NCBI RefSeq assembly: GCF_026212465.1 | Contig: NC_080063.1 | Location: 2,730,501 to 2,794,500, forward strand | DNA from: Amaranthus tricolor | Taxonomy: Eukaryota; Streptophyta; Magnoliopsida; Caryophyllales; Amaranthaceae | Direction: 5' to 3' | DNA: 64,000 nucleotides | Part shown: piece after piece, positions 15,062-29,300 of the stretch | Layout of the letters: every line of letters starts with the position of its first letter | Position numbering within the stretch: position 1 is the first letter of the stretch | The notes under the pieces: generated by a model | What the model saw: only the letters and a program-made list of their open reading frames with translations | Told to the model about the DNA's origin: nothing | Database searches by the model: none | Translations under genes and position numbers: made by a program

Positions 15062-17417
15062 GCTCAATGACGAATGAACGATGAAGAATGAACAAGGATC
15101 AATGATCAATGAAGAATGAACGATGAAGAATGAACAAGGATCAATGGTCAATGACGAATGAACGATGAAGAATGAACAAGGATCAATGATCAATAAAGTA
15201 TGAACGATGAAGAATGAACAAGGATCAATGATCAATGATGAATGAACGATGAAGAATGAAAAAGGATTAATGGTCAATGACGAATGAACGATGAAGATTG
15301 AACAAGGATCAATGATCAATGAAGAATGAACGATGAAGAATGAACAAGGATCAGTGCTCAATGACGAATGAACGATGAAGAATGAACAAGGATCAATGAT
15401 CAATGAAGAATGAACGATGAAGAATGAACAAGGATCAATGATCAATGAAGAATGAACGATGAAGAATGAACAAGGATCAATGATCAATGAAGAATGAACG
15501 ATGAAGAATGAACAAGGATCAATGATCAATGAAGAATGAACGATGAAGAATGAACAAGGATCAATGATCAATGACGAATGAACGATGAAGAATGAACAAG
15601 GATCAATGATCAATGAAGAATGAACGATGAAGAATGAAAAAGGATGAATGGTCAATGACGAATGAACGATGAAGAATGAACAAGGATCGATGATCAATGA
15701 AGAATGAACGATGAAGAATGAAAAAGGATGAATGATCAATGAAGAATGAACGATGAAGAATGAACAAGGATCAATGCTCAATGACGAATGAACGATGAAG
15801 AATGAACAAGGATCAATGGTCAATGACGAATGAACGATGAAGAATGAACAAGGAGCAATGATCAATGAAGAATGAACGATGAAGAATGAACAAGGATCAA
15901 TGCTCAATGACGAATGAATGATGAAGAATGAACAAGGATCAATGATCAATGAAGAATGAACAAGGATCAATGGTCAATGACGAATGAACGATGAAGAATG
16001 AACAAGGATCAATGATCAATGAAGTATGAACAATGAAGAATGAACAAGGATCAATGCTCAATGACGAATGAATGATGAAGAATGAACAAGGATCAATGAT
16101 CAATGAAGAATGAACAAGGATCAATGGTCAATGACGAATGAACGATGACGAATGAACAAGGATCAATGATCAATGAAGTATGAACAATGAAGAATGAACA
16201 AGGATCAATGATCAATGATGAATGAACGATGAAGAATGAAAAAGGATTAATGGTCAATGACGAACGAACGATGATGATTGAACAAGGATCAATGATCAAT
16301 GAAGAATGAACGATGAAGAATGAACAAGGATCAGGGCTCAATGACGAATGAACGATGAAGAATGAACAAGGATCAATGATCAATGAAGAATGAACGATGA
16401 AGAATGAACAAGGATCAATGGTCAATGACGAATGAACGATGAAGAATGAACAAGGATCAATGATCAATGAAGTATGAACGATGAAGAATGAACAAGGATC
16501 AATGATCAATGATGAATGAACGATGAAGAATGAAAAAGGATTAATGGTCAATGACGAATGAACGATGAAGATTGAACAAGGATCAATGATCAATGAAGAA
16601 TGAACGATGAAGAATGAACAAGGATCAGTGCTCAATGACGAATGAACGATGAAGAATGAACAAGGATCAATGATCAATGAAGAATGAACGTTGAAGAATG
16701 AACAAGGATCAATGATCAATGAAGAATGAACGATGAAGAATGAACAAGGATCAATGATCAATGAAGAATGAACGATGAAGAATGAACAAGGATCAATGAT
16801 CAATGAAGAATGAACGATGAAGAATGAACAAGGATCAATGATCAATGACGAATGAACGATGAAGAATGAACAAGGATCAATGATCAATGAAGAATGAACG
16901 ATGAAGAATGAAAAAGGATGAATGGTCAATGACGAATGAACGATGAAGAATGAACAAGGATCAATGATCAATGAAGAATGAACGATGAAGAATGAAAAAG
17001 GATGAATGATCAATGAAGAATGAACGATGAAGAATGAACAAGGATCAATGCTCAATGACGAATGAACGATGAAGAATGAACAAGGATCAATGGTCAATGA
17101 CGAATGAACGATGAAGAATGAACAAGGATCAATGATCAATGAAGAATAAACGATGAAGAATGAACAAGGATCAATGCTCAATGACGAATGAATGATGAAG
17201 AATGAACAAGGATCAATGATCAATGAAGAATGAACAAGGATCAATGGTCAATGACGAATGAACGATGAAGAATGAACAAGGATCAATGATCAATGAAGTA
17301 TGAACAATGAAGAATGAACAAGGATCAATGCTCAATGACGAATGAATGATGAAGAATGAACAAGGATCAATGATCAATGAAGAATGAACAAGGATCAATG
17401 GTCAATGACGAATGAAC
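15062..17417. repeat. Tandem duplication, period 1,274 bp, partly diverged
   Basis: About 15062-16143 matches about 16336-17417 at an offset of 1,274 bp (182 x 7). Shared markers include AGGATGAATG at 15641 and 16915 and the short 28-bp units at 15934/17208 and 16088/17362. The copies carry private point changes, such as CAATAAAG versus CAATGAAG near 15195/16469, GATCGATG near 15690, GGAGCAATG near 15853 and ACGTTGAAG near 16690. These indicate time since duplication or a different sequence history for each copy. Confidence 0.8.
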
Positions 17418-18247
17418 AATGAAGAATGAACAAGGATCAATGATCAATGAAGTATGAACAATGAAGAATGAACAAGGATCAATGATCAATGATGAATGAA
17501 CGATGAAGAATGAAAAAGGATTAATGGTCAATGACGAACGAACGATGAAGATTGAACAAGGATCAATGATCAATGAAGAATGAACGATGAAGAATGAACA
17601 AGGATCAGTGCTCAATGACGAATGAACGATGAAGAATGAACAAGGATCAATGATCAATGAAGAATGAACGATGAAGAATGAACAAGGATCAATGATCAAT
17701 GAAGAATGAACGATGAAGAATGAACAAGGATCAATGATCAATGAAGAATAAACGATGAAGAATGAACAAGGATCAATGATCAATGAAGAATGAACGATGA
17801 AGAATGAACAAGGATCAATGATCAATGACGAATGAACGATGAAGAATGAACAAGGATCAATGATCAATGAAGAATGAACGATGAAGAATGAACAAGGATC
17901 AATGGTCAATGACGAATGAACGATGAAGAATGAACAAGGATCAATGATCAATGAAGAATGAACGATGAAGAATGAACCAGGATCAATGCTCAATGACGAA
18001 TGAACGATGAAGAATGAACAAGGATCAATGATCAATGAAGAATGAACGATAAAGAATGAACAAGGATCAATGATCAATGAAGAATGAACGATGAAGAATG
18101 AAAAAGGATTAATGGTCAATGACGAATGAACGATGAAGAATGAACAAGGATCAATGATCAATGAAGAATGAACGATGAATAATGAACAAGGATCAATGAT
18201 CAATGAAGAATGAACGATGAAGAATGAACAAGGATCAATGATCAATG

Positions 18248-19717
18248 GCGAATGAACGATGAAGAATGAATAAGGATCAATGATCAATGAAGAATGAACG
18301 ATGAAGAATGAACAAGGATCAATGCTCAATGACGAATGAACGATGAAGAATGAACAAGGTTCAATGATCAATGAAGAATGAACGATGAAGAATGAACAAG
18401 GATCAATGCTCAATGACGAATGAACGATGAAGAATGAACAAGGATCAATGATCAATGAAGAATGAACGATGAAGAATGAACAAGGATCAATGGTCAAGGA
18501 CGAATGAAAAAGGATCAATGATCAATGAAGTATGAACGATGAAGAATGAACAAGGATCAATGATCAATGATGAATGAACGATGAAGAATGAACAAGGATC
18601 AATGATCAATGAAGAATGAACGATGAAGAATGAACAAGGATCAATGATCAATGAAGAATGAACAAGGATTATTGATCAATGAAGAATGAACGATGAAGAA
18701 TGAACAAGGATCAATGATCAATGAAGAATGAACGATGAAGAATGAAAAAGGATCAATGGTCAATGACGAATGAACGATGAAGAATGAACAAGGAGAAATG
18801 AAGATTGAATGATGATGAATGAACAAGGATCAATGATCAATGAAGAATGAACGATGAAGAATGAACAAGTATCAATGATCAATGAAGAATGAACGATGAA
18901 GAATGAACAACGATCAATTATCAATGACGAATGAACAATGAAGAATGAACAAGGATCAATGATCAATGAAAAATGAACGATGAAGAATGAACAAGGATCA
19001 ATGATGAATGAAGAATGAACGATGAAGAATGAACAAGGATCAATGATCAATGAAGAATGAACGATGAATAATGAACAAGGATCAATGATCAATGAAGAAT
19101 GAACGATGAAGAATGAACAAGGATCAATGATCAATGACGAATGAACGATGAAGAATGAATAAGGATCAATGATCAATGAAGAATGAACGATGAAGAATGA
19201 ACAAGGATCAATGCTCAATGACGAATGAACGATGAAGAATGAACAAGGTTCAATGATCAATGAAGAATGAACGATGAAGAATGAACAAGGATCAATGCTC
19301 AATGACGAATGAACGATGAAGAATGAACAAGGATCAATGATCAATGAAGAATGAACGATGAAGAATGAACAAGGATCAATGGTCAAGGACAAATGAAAAA
19401 GGATCAATGATCAATGAAGTATGAACGATGAAGAATGAACAAGGATCAATGATCAATGATGAATGAACGATGAAGAATGAACAAGGATCAATGATCAATG
19501 AAGAATGAACGATGAAGAATGAACAAGGATCAATGATCAATGAAGAATGAACAAGGATTATTGATCAATGAAGAATGAACGATGAAGAATGAACAAGGAT
19601 CAATGATCAATGAAGAATGAACGATGAAGAATGAAAAAGGATCAATGGTCAATGACGAATGAACGATGAAGAATGAACAAGGAGAAATGAAGATTGAATG
19701 ATGATGAATGAACAAGG
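18248..19717. repeat. Tandem duplication, period 889 bp
   Basis: The segment 18248-18828 matches 19137-19717 at an offset of 889 bp (127 x 7). Shared markers are the GGAGAAATG unit at 18790 and 19679, the AAGGATTATTGATC variant near 18665 and 19554, and the GGTCAAGGAC short unit near 18482 and 19371. One internal mismatch was seen (18502 G versus 19391 A). The 889-bp period is not a multiple of 42, so the block contains short units. Confidence 0.82.
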
Positions 19718-21975
19718 TTCAATGATCAATGAAGAATGAACGATGAAGAATGAACAAGGATCAATGCTCAATGACGAATGAACGATGAAGAATGAACAAG
19801 GATCAATGATCAATGAAGAATGAACGATGAAGAATGAACAAGGATCAATGGTCAAGGACGAATGAAAAAGGATCAATGATCAATGAAGTATGAACGATGA
19901 AGAATGAACAAGGATCAATGATCAATGATGAATGAACGATGAAGAATGAACAAGGATCAATGATCAATGAAGAATGAACGATGAAGAATGAACAAGGATC
20001 AATGATCAATGAAGAATGAACAAGGATTATTGATCAATGAAGAATGAACGATGAAGAATGAACAAGGATCAATGATCAATGAAGAATGAACGATAAAGAA
20101 TGAACAAGGATCAATGATCAATGAAGAATGAACGATGAAGAATGAAAAAGGATTAATTGTCAATGACGAATGAACGATGAAGAATGAACAAGGATCAATG
20201 ATCAATGAAGAATGAACAATGAATAATGAACAAGGATCAATGATCAATGAAGAATGAACGATGAAGAATGAACAAGGATCAATGATCAATGACGAATGAA
20301 CGATGAAGAATGAACAAGGATCAATGATCAATGAAGAATGAACGATGAAGAATGAACAAGGATCAATGCTCAATGACGAATGAACGATGAAGAATGAACA
20401 AGGTTCAATGATCAATGAAGAATGAACGATGAAGAATGAACAAGGATCAATGCTCAATGACGAATGAATGATGAAGAATGAACAAGGATCAATGATCAAT
20501 GAAGAATGAACAAGGATCAATGGTCAATGACGAATGAACGATGAAGAATGAACAAGGATCAATGATCAATGAAGTATGAACAATGAAGAATGAACAAGGA
20601 TCAATGATCAATGATGAATGAACGATGAAGAATGAAAAAGGATTAATGGTCAATGACGAACGAACGATGAAGATTGAACAAGGATCAATGATCAATGAAG
20701 AATGAACGATGAAGAATGAACAAGGATCAGTGCTCAATGACAAATGAACGATGAAGAATGAACAAGGATCAATGATCAATGAAGAATGAACGATGAAGAA
20801 TGAACAAGGATCAATGATCAATGAAGAATGAAAGATGAAGAATGAATAAGGATCAATGATCAATGAAGAATAAACGATGAAGAATGAACAAGGATCAATG
20901 ATCAATGACGAATGAACGATGAAGAATGAACAAGGATTATTGATCAATGAAGAATGAACGATGAAGAATGAACAAGGATCAATGATCAATGAAGAATGAA
21001 CGATGAAGAATGAAAAAGGATCAATGGTCAATGAGGAATGAACGATGAAGAATGAACAAGGATAAATGAAGATTGAATGATGATGAATGAACAAGGATCA
21101 ATGATCAATGAAGAATGAACGATGAAGAATGAACAAGGTTCAATGATCAATGAAGAATGAACGATAAAGAATGAACAAGGATCAATGCTCAATGACGAAT
21201 GAACGATGAAGAATGAACAAGGATCAATGATCAATGAAGAATGAACGATGAAGAATGAACAAGGATCAATGGTCAATGACGAATGAACGATGAAGAATGA
21301 ACAAGGATCAATGATCAATAAAGTATGAACGATGAAGAATGAACAAGGATAAATGAAGATTGAATGATGATGAATGAACAAGGATCAATGATCAATGAAG
21401 AATGAACGATGAAGAATGAACAAGTATCAATGATCAATGAAGAATGAACGATGAAGAATGAACAAGGATCAATTATCAATGTCGAATGAACGATGAAGAA
21501 TGAACAAGGATCAATGATCAATGAAGAATGAACGATGAAGAATGAACAAGGATCAATGATCAATGACGAATGAACGATGAAGAATGAACAAGGATCAATG
21601 ATCAATGAAGAATAAACGATGAAGAATGAACAAGGATCAATGATCAATGAAGAATGAACGATGAAGAATGAACAAGGATCAATGATCAATGACGAATGAA
21701 CGATGAAGAATGAACAAGGATCAATGATCAATGAAGAATGAACGATAAAGAATGAACAAGGATCAATGATCAATGAAGAATGAACGATGAAGAATGAAAA
21801 AGGATTAATGGTCAATGACGAATTAACGATGAAGAATGAACAAGGATCAATGATCAATGAAGAATGAACGATGAATAATGAACAAGGATCAATGATCAAT
21901 GAAGAATGAACGATGAAGAATGAACAAGGATCAATGATCAATGACGAATGAACGATGAAGAATGAACAAGGATCA

Positions 21976-24900
21976 ATGATCAATGAAGAATGAACGATGA
22001 AGAATGAACAAGGATCAATGCTCAATGACGAATGAACGATGAAGAATGAACAAGGTTCAATAATCAATGAAGAATGAACGGTGAAGAATGAATAAGGATC
22101 AATGCTCAATGACGAATGAACGATGAAGAATGAACAAGGATCAATGATCAATGAAGAATGAACAAGGATCAATGGTCAATGACGAATGAACGATGAAGAA
22201 TGAACAAGGATCAATGATCAATAAAGTATGAACGATGAAGAATGAACAAGGATCAATGATCAATGATAAATGAACGATGAAGAATGAAAAAGGATTAATG
22301 GTCAATGACGAATGAACGATGAAGATTGAACAAGGATCAATGATCAATGAAGAATGAACGATGAAGAATGAACAAGGATCAGTGCTCAATGACGAATGAA
22401 CGATGAAGAATGAACAAGGATCAATGATCAATGAAGAATGAACGATGAAGAATGAACAAGGATAAATGATCAATGAAGAATGAACGATGAAGAATGAACA
22501 AGGATCAATGATCAATGAAGAATGAACGATGAAGAATGAACAAGGATCAATGATCAATGAAGAATGAACGATGAAGAATGAACAAGGATCAATGATCAAT
22601 GACGAATGAACGATGAAGAATGAACAAGGTTCAATGATCAATGAAGAATGAACGATGAAGAATGAAAAAGGATGAATGGTCAATAACGAATGAACGATGA
22701 AGAATGAACAAGGATAAATGAAGATTGAATGATGATGAATGAACAAGGATCAATGATCAATGAAGAATGAACGATGAAGAATGAACAAGGATCAATTATC
22801 AATGTCGAATGAACGATGAAGAATGAACAAGGATCAATGATCAATGAAGAATGAACGATGAAGAATGAACAAGGATCAATGATCAATGACGAATGAACGA
22901 TGAAGAATGAACAAGGATCAATGATCAATGAAGAATAAACGATGAAGAATGAACAAGGATCAATGATCAATGAAGAATGAACGATGAAGAATGAACAAGG
23001 ATCAATGATCAATGACGAATGAACGATGAAGAATGAACAAGGATCAATGATCATTGAAGAATGAACGATGAAGAATGAACAAGGATCAATGGTCAATGAC
23101 GAATGAACGATGAAGAATGAACAAGGATCAATGATCAATGAAGAATGAACGATGAAGAATGATCCAGGATCAATGCTCAATGACGAATGAACGATGAAGA
23201 ATGAACAAGGATCAATGATCAATGAAGAATGAACGATAAAGAATGAACAAGGATCAATGATCAATGAAGAATGAACGATGAAGAATGAAAAAGGATTAAT
23301 GGTCAATGACGAATTAACGATGAAGAATGAACAAGGATCAATGATCAATGAAGAATGAACGATGAATAATGAACAAGGATCAATGATCAATGAAGAATGA
23401 ACGATGAAGAATGAACAAGGATCAATGATCAATGACGAATGAACGATGAAGAATGAACAAGGATCAATGATCAATGAAGAATGAACGATGAAGAATGAAC
23501 ATGGATCAATGCTCAATGACGAATGAACGATGAAGAATGAACAAGGTTCAATGATCAATGAAGAATGAACGGTGAAGAATGAATAAGGATCAATGCTCAA
23601 TGACGAATGAACGATGAAGAATGAACAAGGATCAATGATCAATGAAGAATGAACAAGGATCAATGGTCAATGACGAATGAACGATGAAGAATGAACAAGG
23701 ATCAATGATCAATAAAGTATGAACGATGAAGAATGAACAAGGATCAATGATCAATGATGAATGAACGATGAAGAATGAAAAAGGATTAATGGTCAATGAC
23801 GAATGAACGATGAAGATTGAACAAGGATCAATGATCAATGAAGAATGAACGATGAAGAATGAACAAGGATCAGTGCTCAATGACGAATGAACGATGAAGA
23901 ATGAACAAGGATCAATGATCAATGAAGAATGAACGATGAAGAATGAACAAGGATCAATGATCAATGAAGAATGAACGATGAAGAATGAACAAGGATCAAT
24001 GATCAATGAAGAATGAACGATGAAGAATGAACAAGGATCAATGATCAATGAAGAATGAACGATGAAGAATGAACAAGGATCAATGATCAATGACGAATGA
24101 ACGATGAAGAATGAACAAGGTTCAATGATCAATGAAGAATGAACGATGAAGAATGAAAAAGGATGAATGGTCAATGAAGAATGAACGATGAAGAATGAAC
24201 AAGGATCAATGCTCAATGACGAATGAACGATGAAGAATGAACAAGGTTCAATAATCAATGAAGAATGAACGGTGAAGAATGAATAAGGATCAATGCTCAA
24301 TGACGAATGAACGATGAAGAATGAACAAGGATCAATGATCAATGAAGAATGAACAAGGATCAATGGTCAATGACGAATGAACGATGAAGAATGAACAAGG
24401 ATCAATGATCAATAAAGTATGAACGATGAAGAATGAACAAGGATCAATGATCAATGATGAATGAACGATGAAGAATGAAAAAGGATTAATGGTCAATGAC
24501 GAATGAACGATGAAGATTGAACAAGGATCAATGATCAATGAAGAATGAACGATGAAGAATGAACAAGGATCAGTGCTCAATGACGAATGAACGATGAAGA
24601 ATGAACAAGGATCAATGATCAATGAAGAATGAACGATGAAGAATGAACAAGGATAAATGATCAAAGAAGAATGAACGATGAAGAATGAACAAGGATCAAT
24701 GATCAATGAAGAATGAACGATGAAGAATGAACAAGGATCAATGATCAATGAAGAATGAACGATGAAGAATGAACAAGGATCAATGATCAATGACGAATGA
24801 ACGATGAAGAATGAACAAGGTTCAATGATCAATGAAGAATGAACGATGAAGAATGAAAAAGGATGAATGGTCAATAACGAATGAACGATGAAGAATGAAC

Positions 24901-26368
24901 AAGGATAAATGAAGATTGAATGATGATGAATGAACAAGGATCAATGATCAATGAAGAATGAACGATGAAGAATGAACAAGGATCAATTATCAATGTCGAA
25001 TGAACGATGAAGAATGAACAAGGATCAATGATCAATGAAGAATGAACGATGAAGAATGAACAAGGATCAATGATCAATGACGAATGAACGATGAAGAATG
25101 AACAAGGATCAATGATCAATGAAGAATAAACGATGAAGAATGAACAAGGATCAATGATCAATGAAGAATGAACGATGAAGAATGAACAAGGATCAATGAT
25201 CAATGACGAATGAACGATGAAGAATGAACAAGGATCAATGATCATTGAAGAATGAACGATGAAGAATGAACAAGGATCAATGGTCAATGACGAATGAACG
25301 ATGAAGAATGAACAAGGATCAATGATCAATGAAGAATGAACGATGAAGAATGATCCAGGATCAATGCTCAATGACGAATGAACGATGAAGAATGAACAAG
25401 GATCAATGATCAATGAAGAATGAACGATAAAGAATGAACAAGGATCAATGATCAATGAAGAATGAACGATGAAGAATGAAAAAGGATTAATGGTCAATGA
25501 CGAATTAACGATGAAGAATGAACAAGGATCAATGATCAATGAAGAATGAACGATGAATAATGAACAAGGATCAATGATCAATGAAGAATGAACGATGAAG
25601 AATGAACAAGGATCAATGATCAATGACGAATGAACGATGAAGAATGAACAAGGATCAATGATCAATGAAGAATGAACGATGAAGAATGAACATGGATCAA
25701 TGCTCAATGACGAATGAACGATGAAGAATGAACAAGGTTCAATGATCAATGAAGAATGAACGGTGAAGAATGAATAAGGATCAATGCTCAATGACGAATG
25801 AACGATGAAGAATGAACAAGGATCAATGATCAATGAAGAATGAACAAGGATCAATGGTCAATGACGAATGAACGATGAAGAATGAACAAGGATCAATGAT
25901 CAATAAAGTATGAACGATGAAGAATGAACAAGGATCAATGATCAATGATGAATGAACGATGAAGAATGAAAAAGGATTAATGGTCAATGACGAATGAACG
26001 ATGAAGATTGAACAAGGATCAATGATCAATGAAGAATGAACGATGAAGAATGAACAAGGATCAGTGCTCAATGACGAATGAACGATGAAGAATGAACAAG
26101 GATCAATGATCAATGAAGAATGAACGATGAAGAATGAACAAGGATCAATGATCAATGAAGAATGAACGATGAAGAATGAACAAGGATCAATGATCAATGA
26201 AGAATGAACGATGAAGAATGAACAAGGATCAATGATCAATGAAGAATGAACGATGAAGAATGAACAAGGATCAATGATCAATGACGAATGAACGATGAAG
26301 AATGAACAAGGTTCAATGATCAATGAAGAATGAACGATGAAGAATGAAAAAGGATGAATGGTCAATGA
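21976..26368. repeat. Tandem duplication, period 2,191 bp
   Basis: About 21.98-24.177 kb recurs at about 24.17-26.368 kb at an offset of 2,191 bp (313 x 7). The stretch 22475-24177 against 24666-26368 (1,703 bp) showed no difference at any marker checked. Two single-base differences lie just before it (22268/24459 and 22474/24665). Shared rare variants include AACATGGATC near 23499 and 25690, GTTCAATAATC near 22055 and 24246, GATCCAGG near 23161 and 25352, and the 35-bp unit at 22710 and 24901. This is an essentially adjacent head-to-tail duplication. Confidence 0.87.
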
Positions 26369-29300
26369 CGAATGAACGATGAAGAATGAACAAGGATAAA
26401 TGAAGATTGAATGATGATGAATGAACAAGGATCAATGATCAATGAAGAATGAACGATGAAGAATGAACAAGTATCAATGATCAATGAAGAATGAACGATG
26501 AAGAATGAACAAGGATCAATTATCAATGTCGAATGAACGATGAAGAATGAACAAGGATCAATGATCAATGAAGAATGAACGATGAAGAATGAACAAGGAT
26601 CAATGATCAATGACGAATGAACGATGAAGAATGAACAAGGATCAATGATCAATGAAGAATAAACGATGAAGAATGAACAAGGATCAATGATCAATGAAGA
26701 ATGAACGATGAAGAATGAACAAGGATCAATGATCAATGACGAATGAACGATGAAGAATGAACAAGGATCAATGATCAATGAAGAATGAACGATGAAGAAT
26801 GAACAAGGATCAATGGTCAATGACGAATGAACGATGAAGAATGAACAAGGATCAATGATCAATGAAGAATGAACGACGAAGAATGAACCAGGATCAATGC
26901 TCAATGACGAATGAACGATGAAGAATGAACAAGGATCAATGATCAATGAAGAATGAACGATAAAGAATGAACAAGGATCAATGATCAATGAAGAATGAAC
27001 GATGAAGAATGAAAAAGGATTAATGGTCAATGACGAATTAACGATGAAGAATGAACAAGGATCAATGATCAATGAAGAATGAACGATGAATAATGAACAA
27101 GGATCAATGATCAATGAAGAATGAACGATGAAGAATGAACAAGGATCAATGATCAATGACGAATGAACGATGAAGAATGAACAAGGATCAATGATCAATG
27201 AAGAATGAACGATGAAGAATGAACAAGGATCAATGGTCAATGACGAATGAACGATGAAGAATGAACAAGGATCAATGATCAATAAAGTATGAACGATGAA
27301 GAATGAACAAGGATCAATGATCAATGATGAATGAACGATGAAGAATGAAAAAGGATTAATGGTCAATGACGAATGAACGATGAAGATTGAACAAGGATCA
27401 ATGATCAATGAAGAATGAACGATGAAGAATGAACAAGGATCAGTGCTCAATGACGAATGAACGATGAAGAATGAACAAGGTTCAATGATCAATGAAGAAT
27501 GAACGATGAAGAATGAACAAGGATCAATGCTCAATGACGAATGAATGATGAAGAATGAACAAGGATCAATGATCAATGAAGAATGAACAAGGATCAATGG
27601 TCAATGACGAATGAACGATGAAGAATGAACAAGGATCAATGATCAATGAAGTATGAACAATGAAGAATGAACAAGGATCAATGATCAATGATGAATGAAC
27701 GATGAAGAATGAAAAAGGATTAATGGTCAATGACGAACGAACGATGAAGATTGAAAAAGGATCAATGATCAATGAAGAATGAACGATGAAGAATGAACAA
27801 GGATCAGTGCTCAATGACGAATGAACGATGAAGAATGAACAAAGATCAATGATCAATGAAGAATGAACGATGAAGAATGAACAAGGATCAATGATCAATG
27901 AAGAATGAACGATGAAGAATGAACAAGGATCAATGATCAATGAAGAATAAACGATGAAGAATGAACAAGGATCAATGATCAATGACGAATGAACGATGAA
28001 GAATGAACAAGGATTATTGATCAATGAAGAATGAACGATGAAGAATGAACAAGGATCAATGATCAATGAAGAATGAACGATGAAGAATGAAAAAGGATCA
28101 ATGGTCAATGAGGAATGAACGATGAAAAATGAACAAGGATAAATGAAGATTGAATGATGGTGAATGAACAAGGATCAATGATCAATGAAGAACGAACGAT
28201 GAAGAATGAACAAGGTTCAATGATCAATGAAGAATGAACGATGAAGAATGAACAAGGATCAATGCTCAATGACGAATGAACGATGAAGAATGAACAAGGA
28301 TCAATGATCAATGAAGAATGAACGATAAAGAATGAACAAGGATCAATGGTCAATGACGAATGAACGATGAAGAATGAACAAGGATCAATGATCAATAAAG
28401 TATGAACGATGAAGAATGAACAAGGATCAATGATCAATGATGAATGAACGATGAAGAATGAAAAAGGATTAATGGTCAATGACGAATGAACGATGAAGAT
28501 TGAACAAGGATCAATGATCAATGAAGAATGAACGATGAAGAATGAACAAGGATCAGTGCTCAATGACGAATGAACGATGAAGAATGAGCAAGGATCAATG
28601 ATCAATGAAGAATGAACGATGAAGAATGAACAAGGATCAATGATCAATGAAGAATGAACGATGAAGAATGAACAAGATTCAATGATCAATGACGAATGAA
28701 CGATGAAGAATGAACAAGGATCAATGATCAATGAAGAATGAACGATGAAGAATGAAAAAGGATCAATGGTCAATGACGAATGAACGATGAAGAATGAATA
28801 AGGATAAATGAAGATTGAATGATGATGAATGAACAAGGATCAATGATCAATGAAGAATGAACGATGAAGAATAAACAAGTATCAATGATCAATGAAGAAT
28901 GAACGATGAAGAATGAACAAGGATCAATTATCAATGACGAATGAACGATGAAGAATGAACAAGGATCAATGATCAATGAAGAATGAACGATGAAGAATGA
29001 ACAAGGATCAATGATCAATGAAGAATGAACGATGAAGAATGAACAAGGATCAATGATCAATGAAGAATGAACGATGAAGAATGAACAAGGATCAGTGCTC
29101 AATGACGAATGAACGATGAAGAATGAACAAGGTTCAATGATCAATGAAGAATGAACGATGAAGAATGAACAAGGATCAATGCTCAATGACGAATGAATGA
29201 TGAAGAATGAACAAGGATCAATGATCAATGAAGAATGAACAAGGATCAATTGTCAATGACGAATGAACGATGAAGAATGAACAAGGATCAATGATCAATG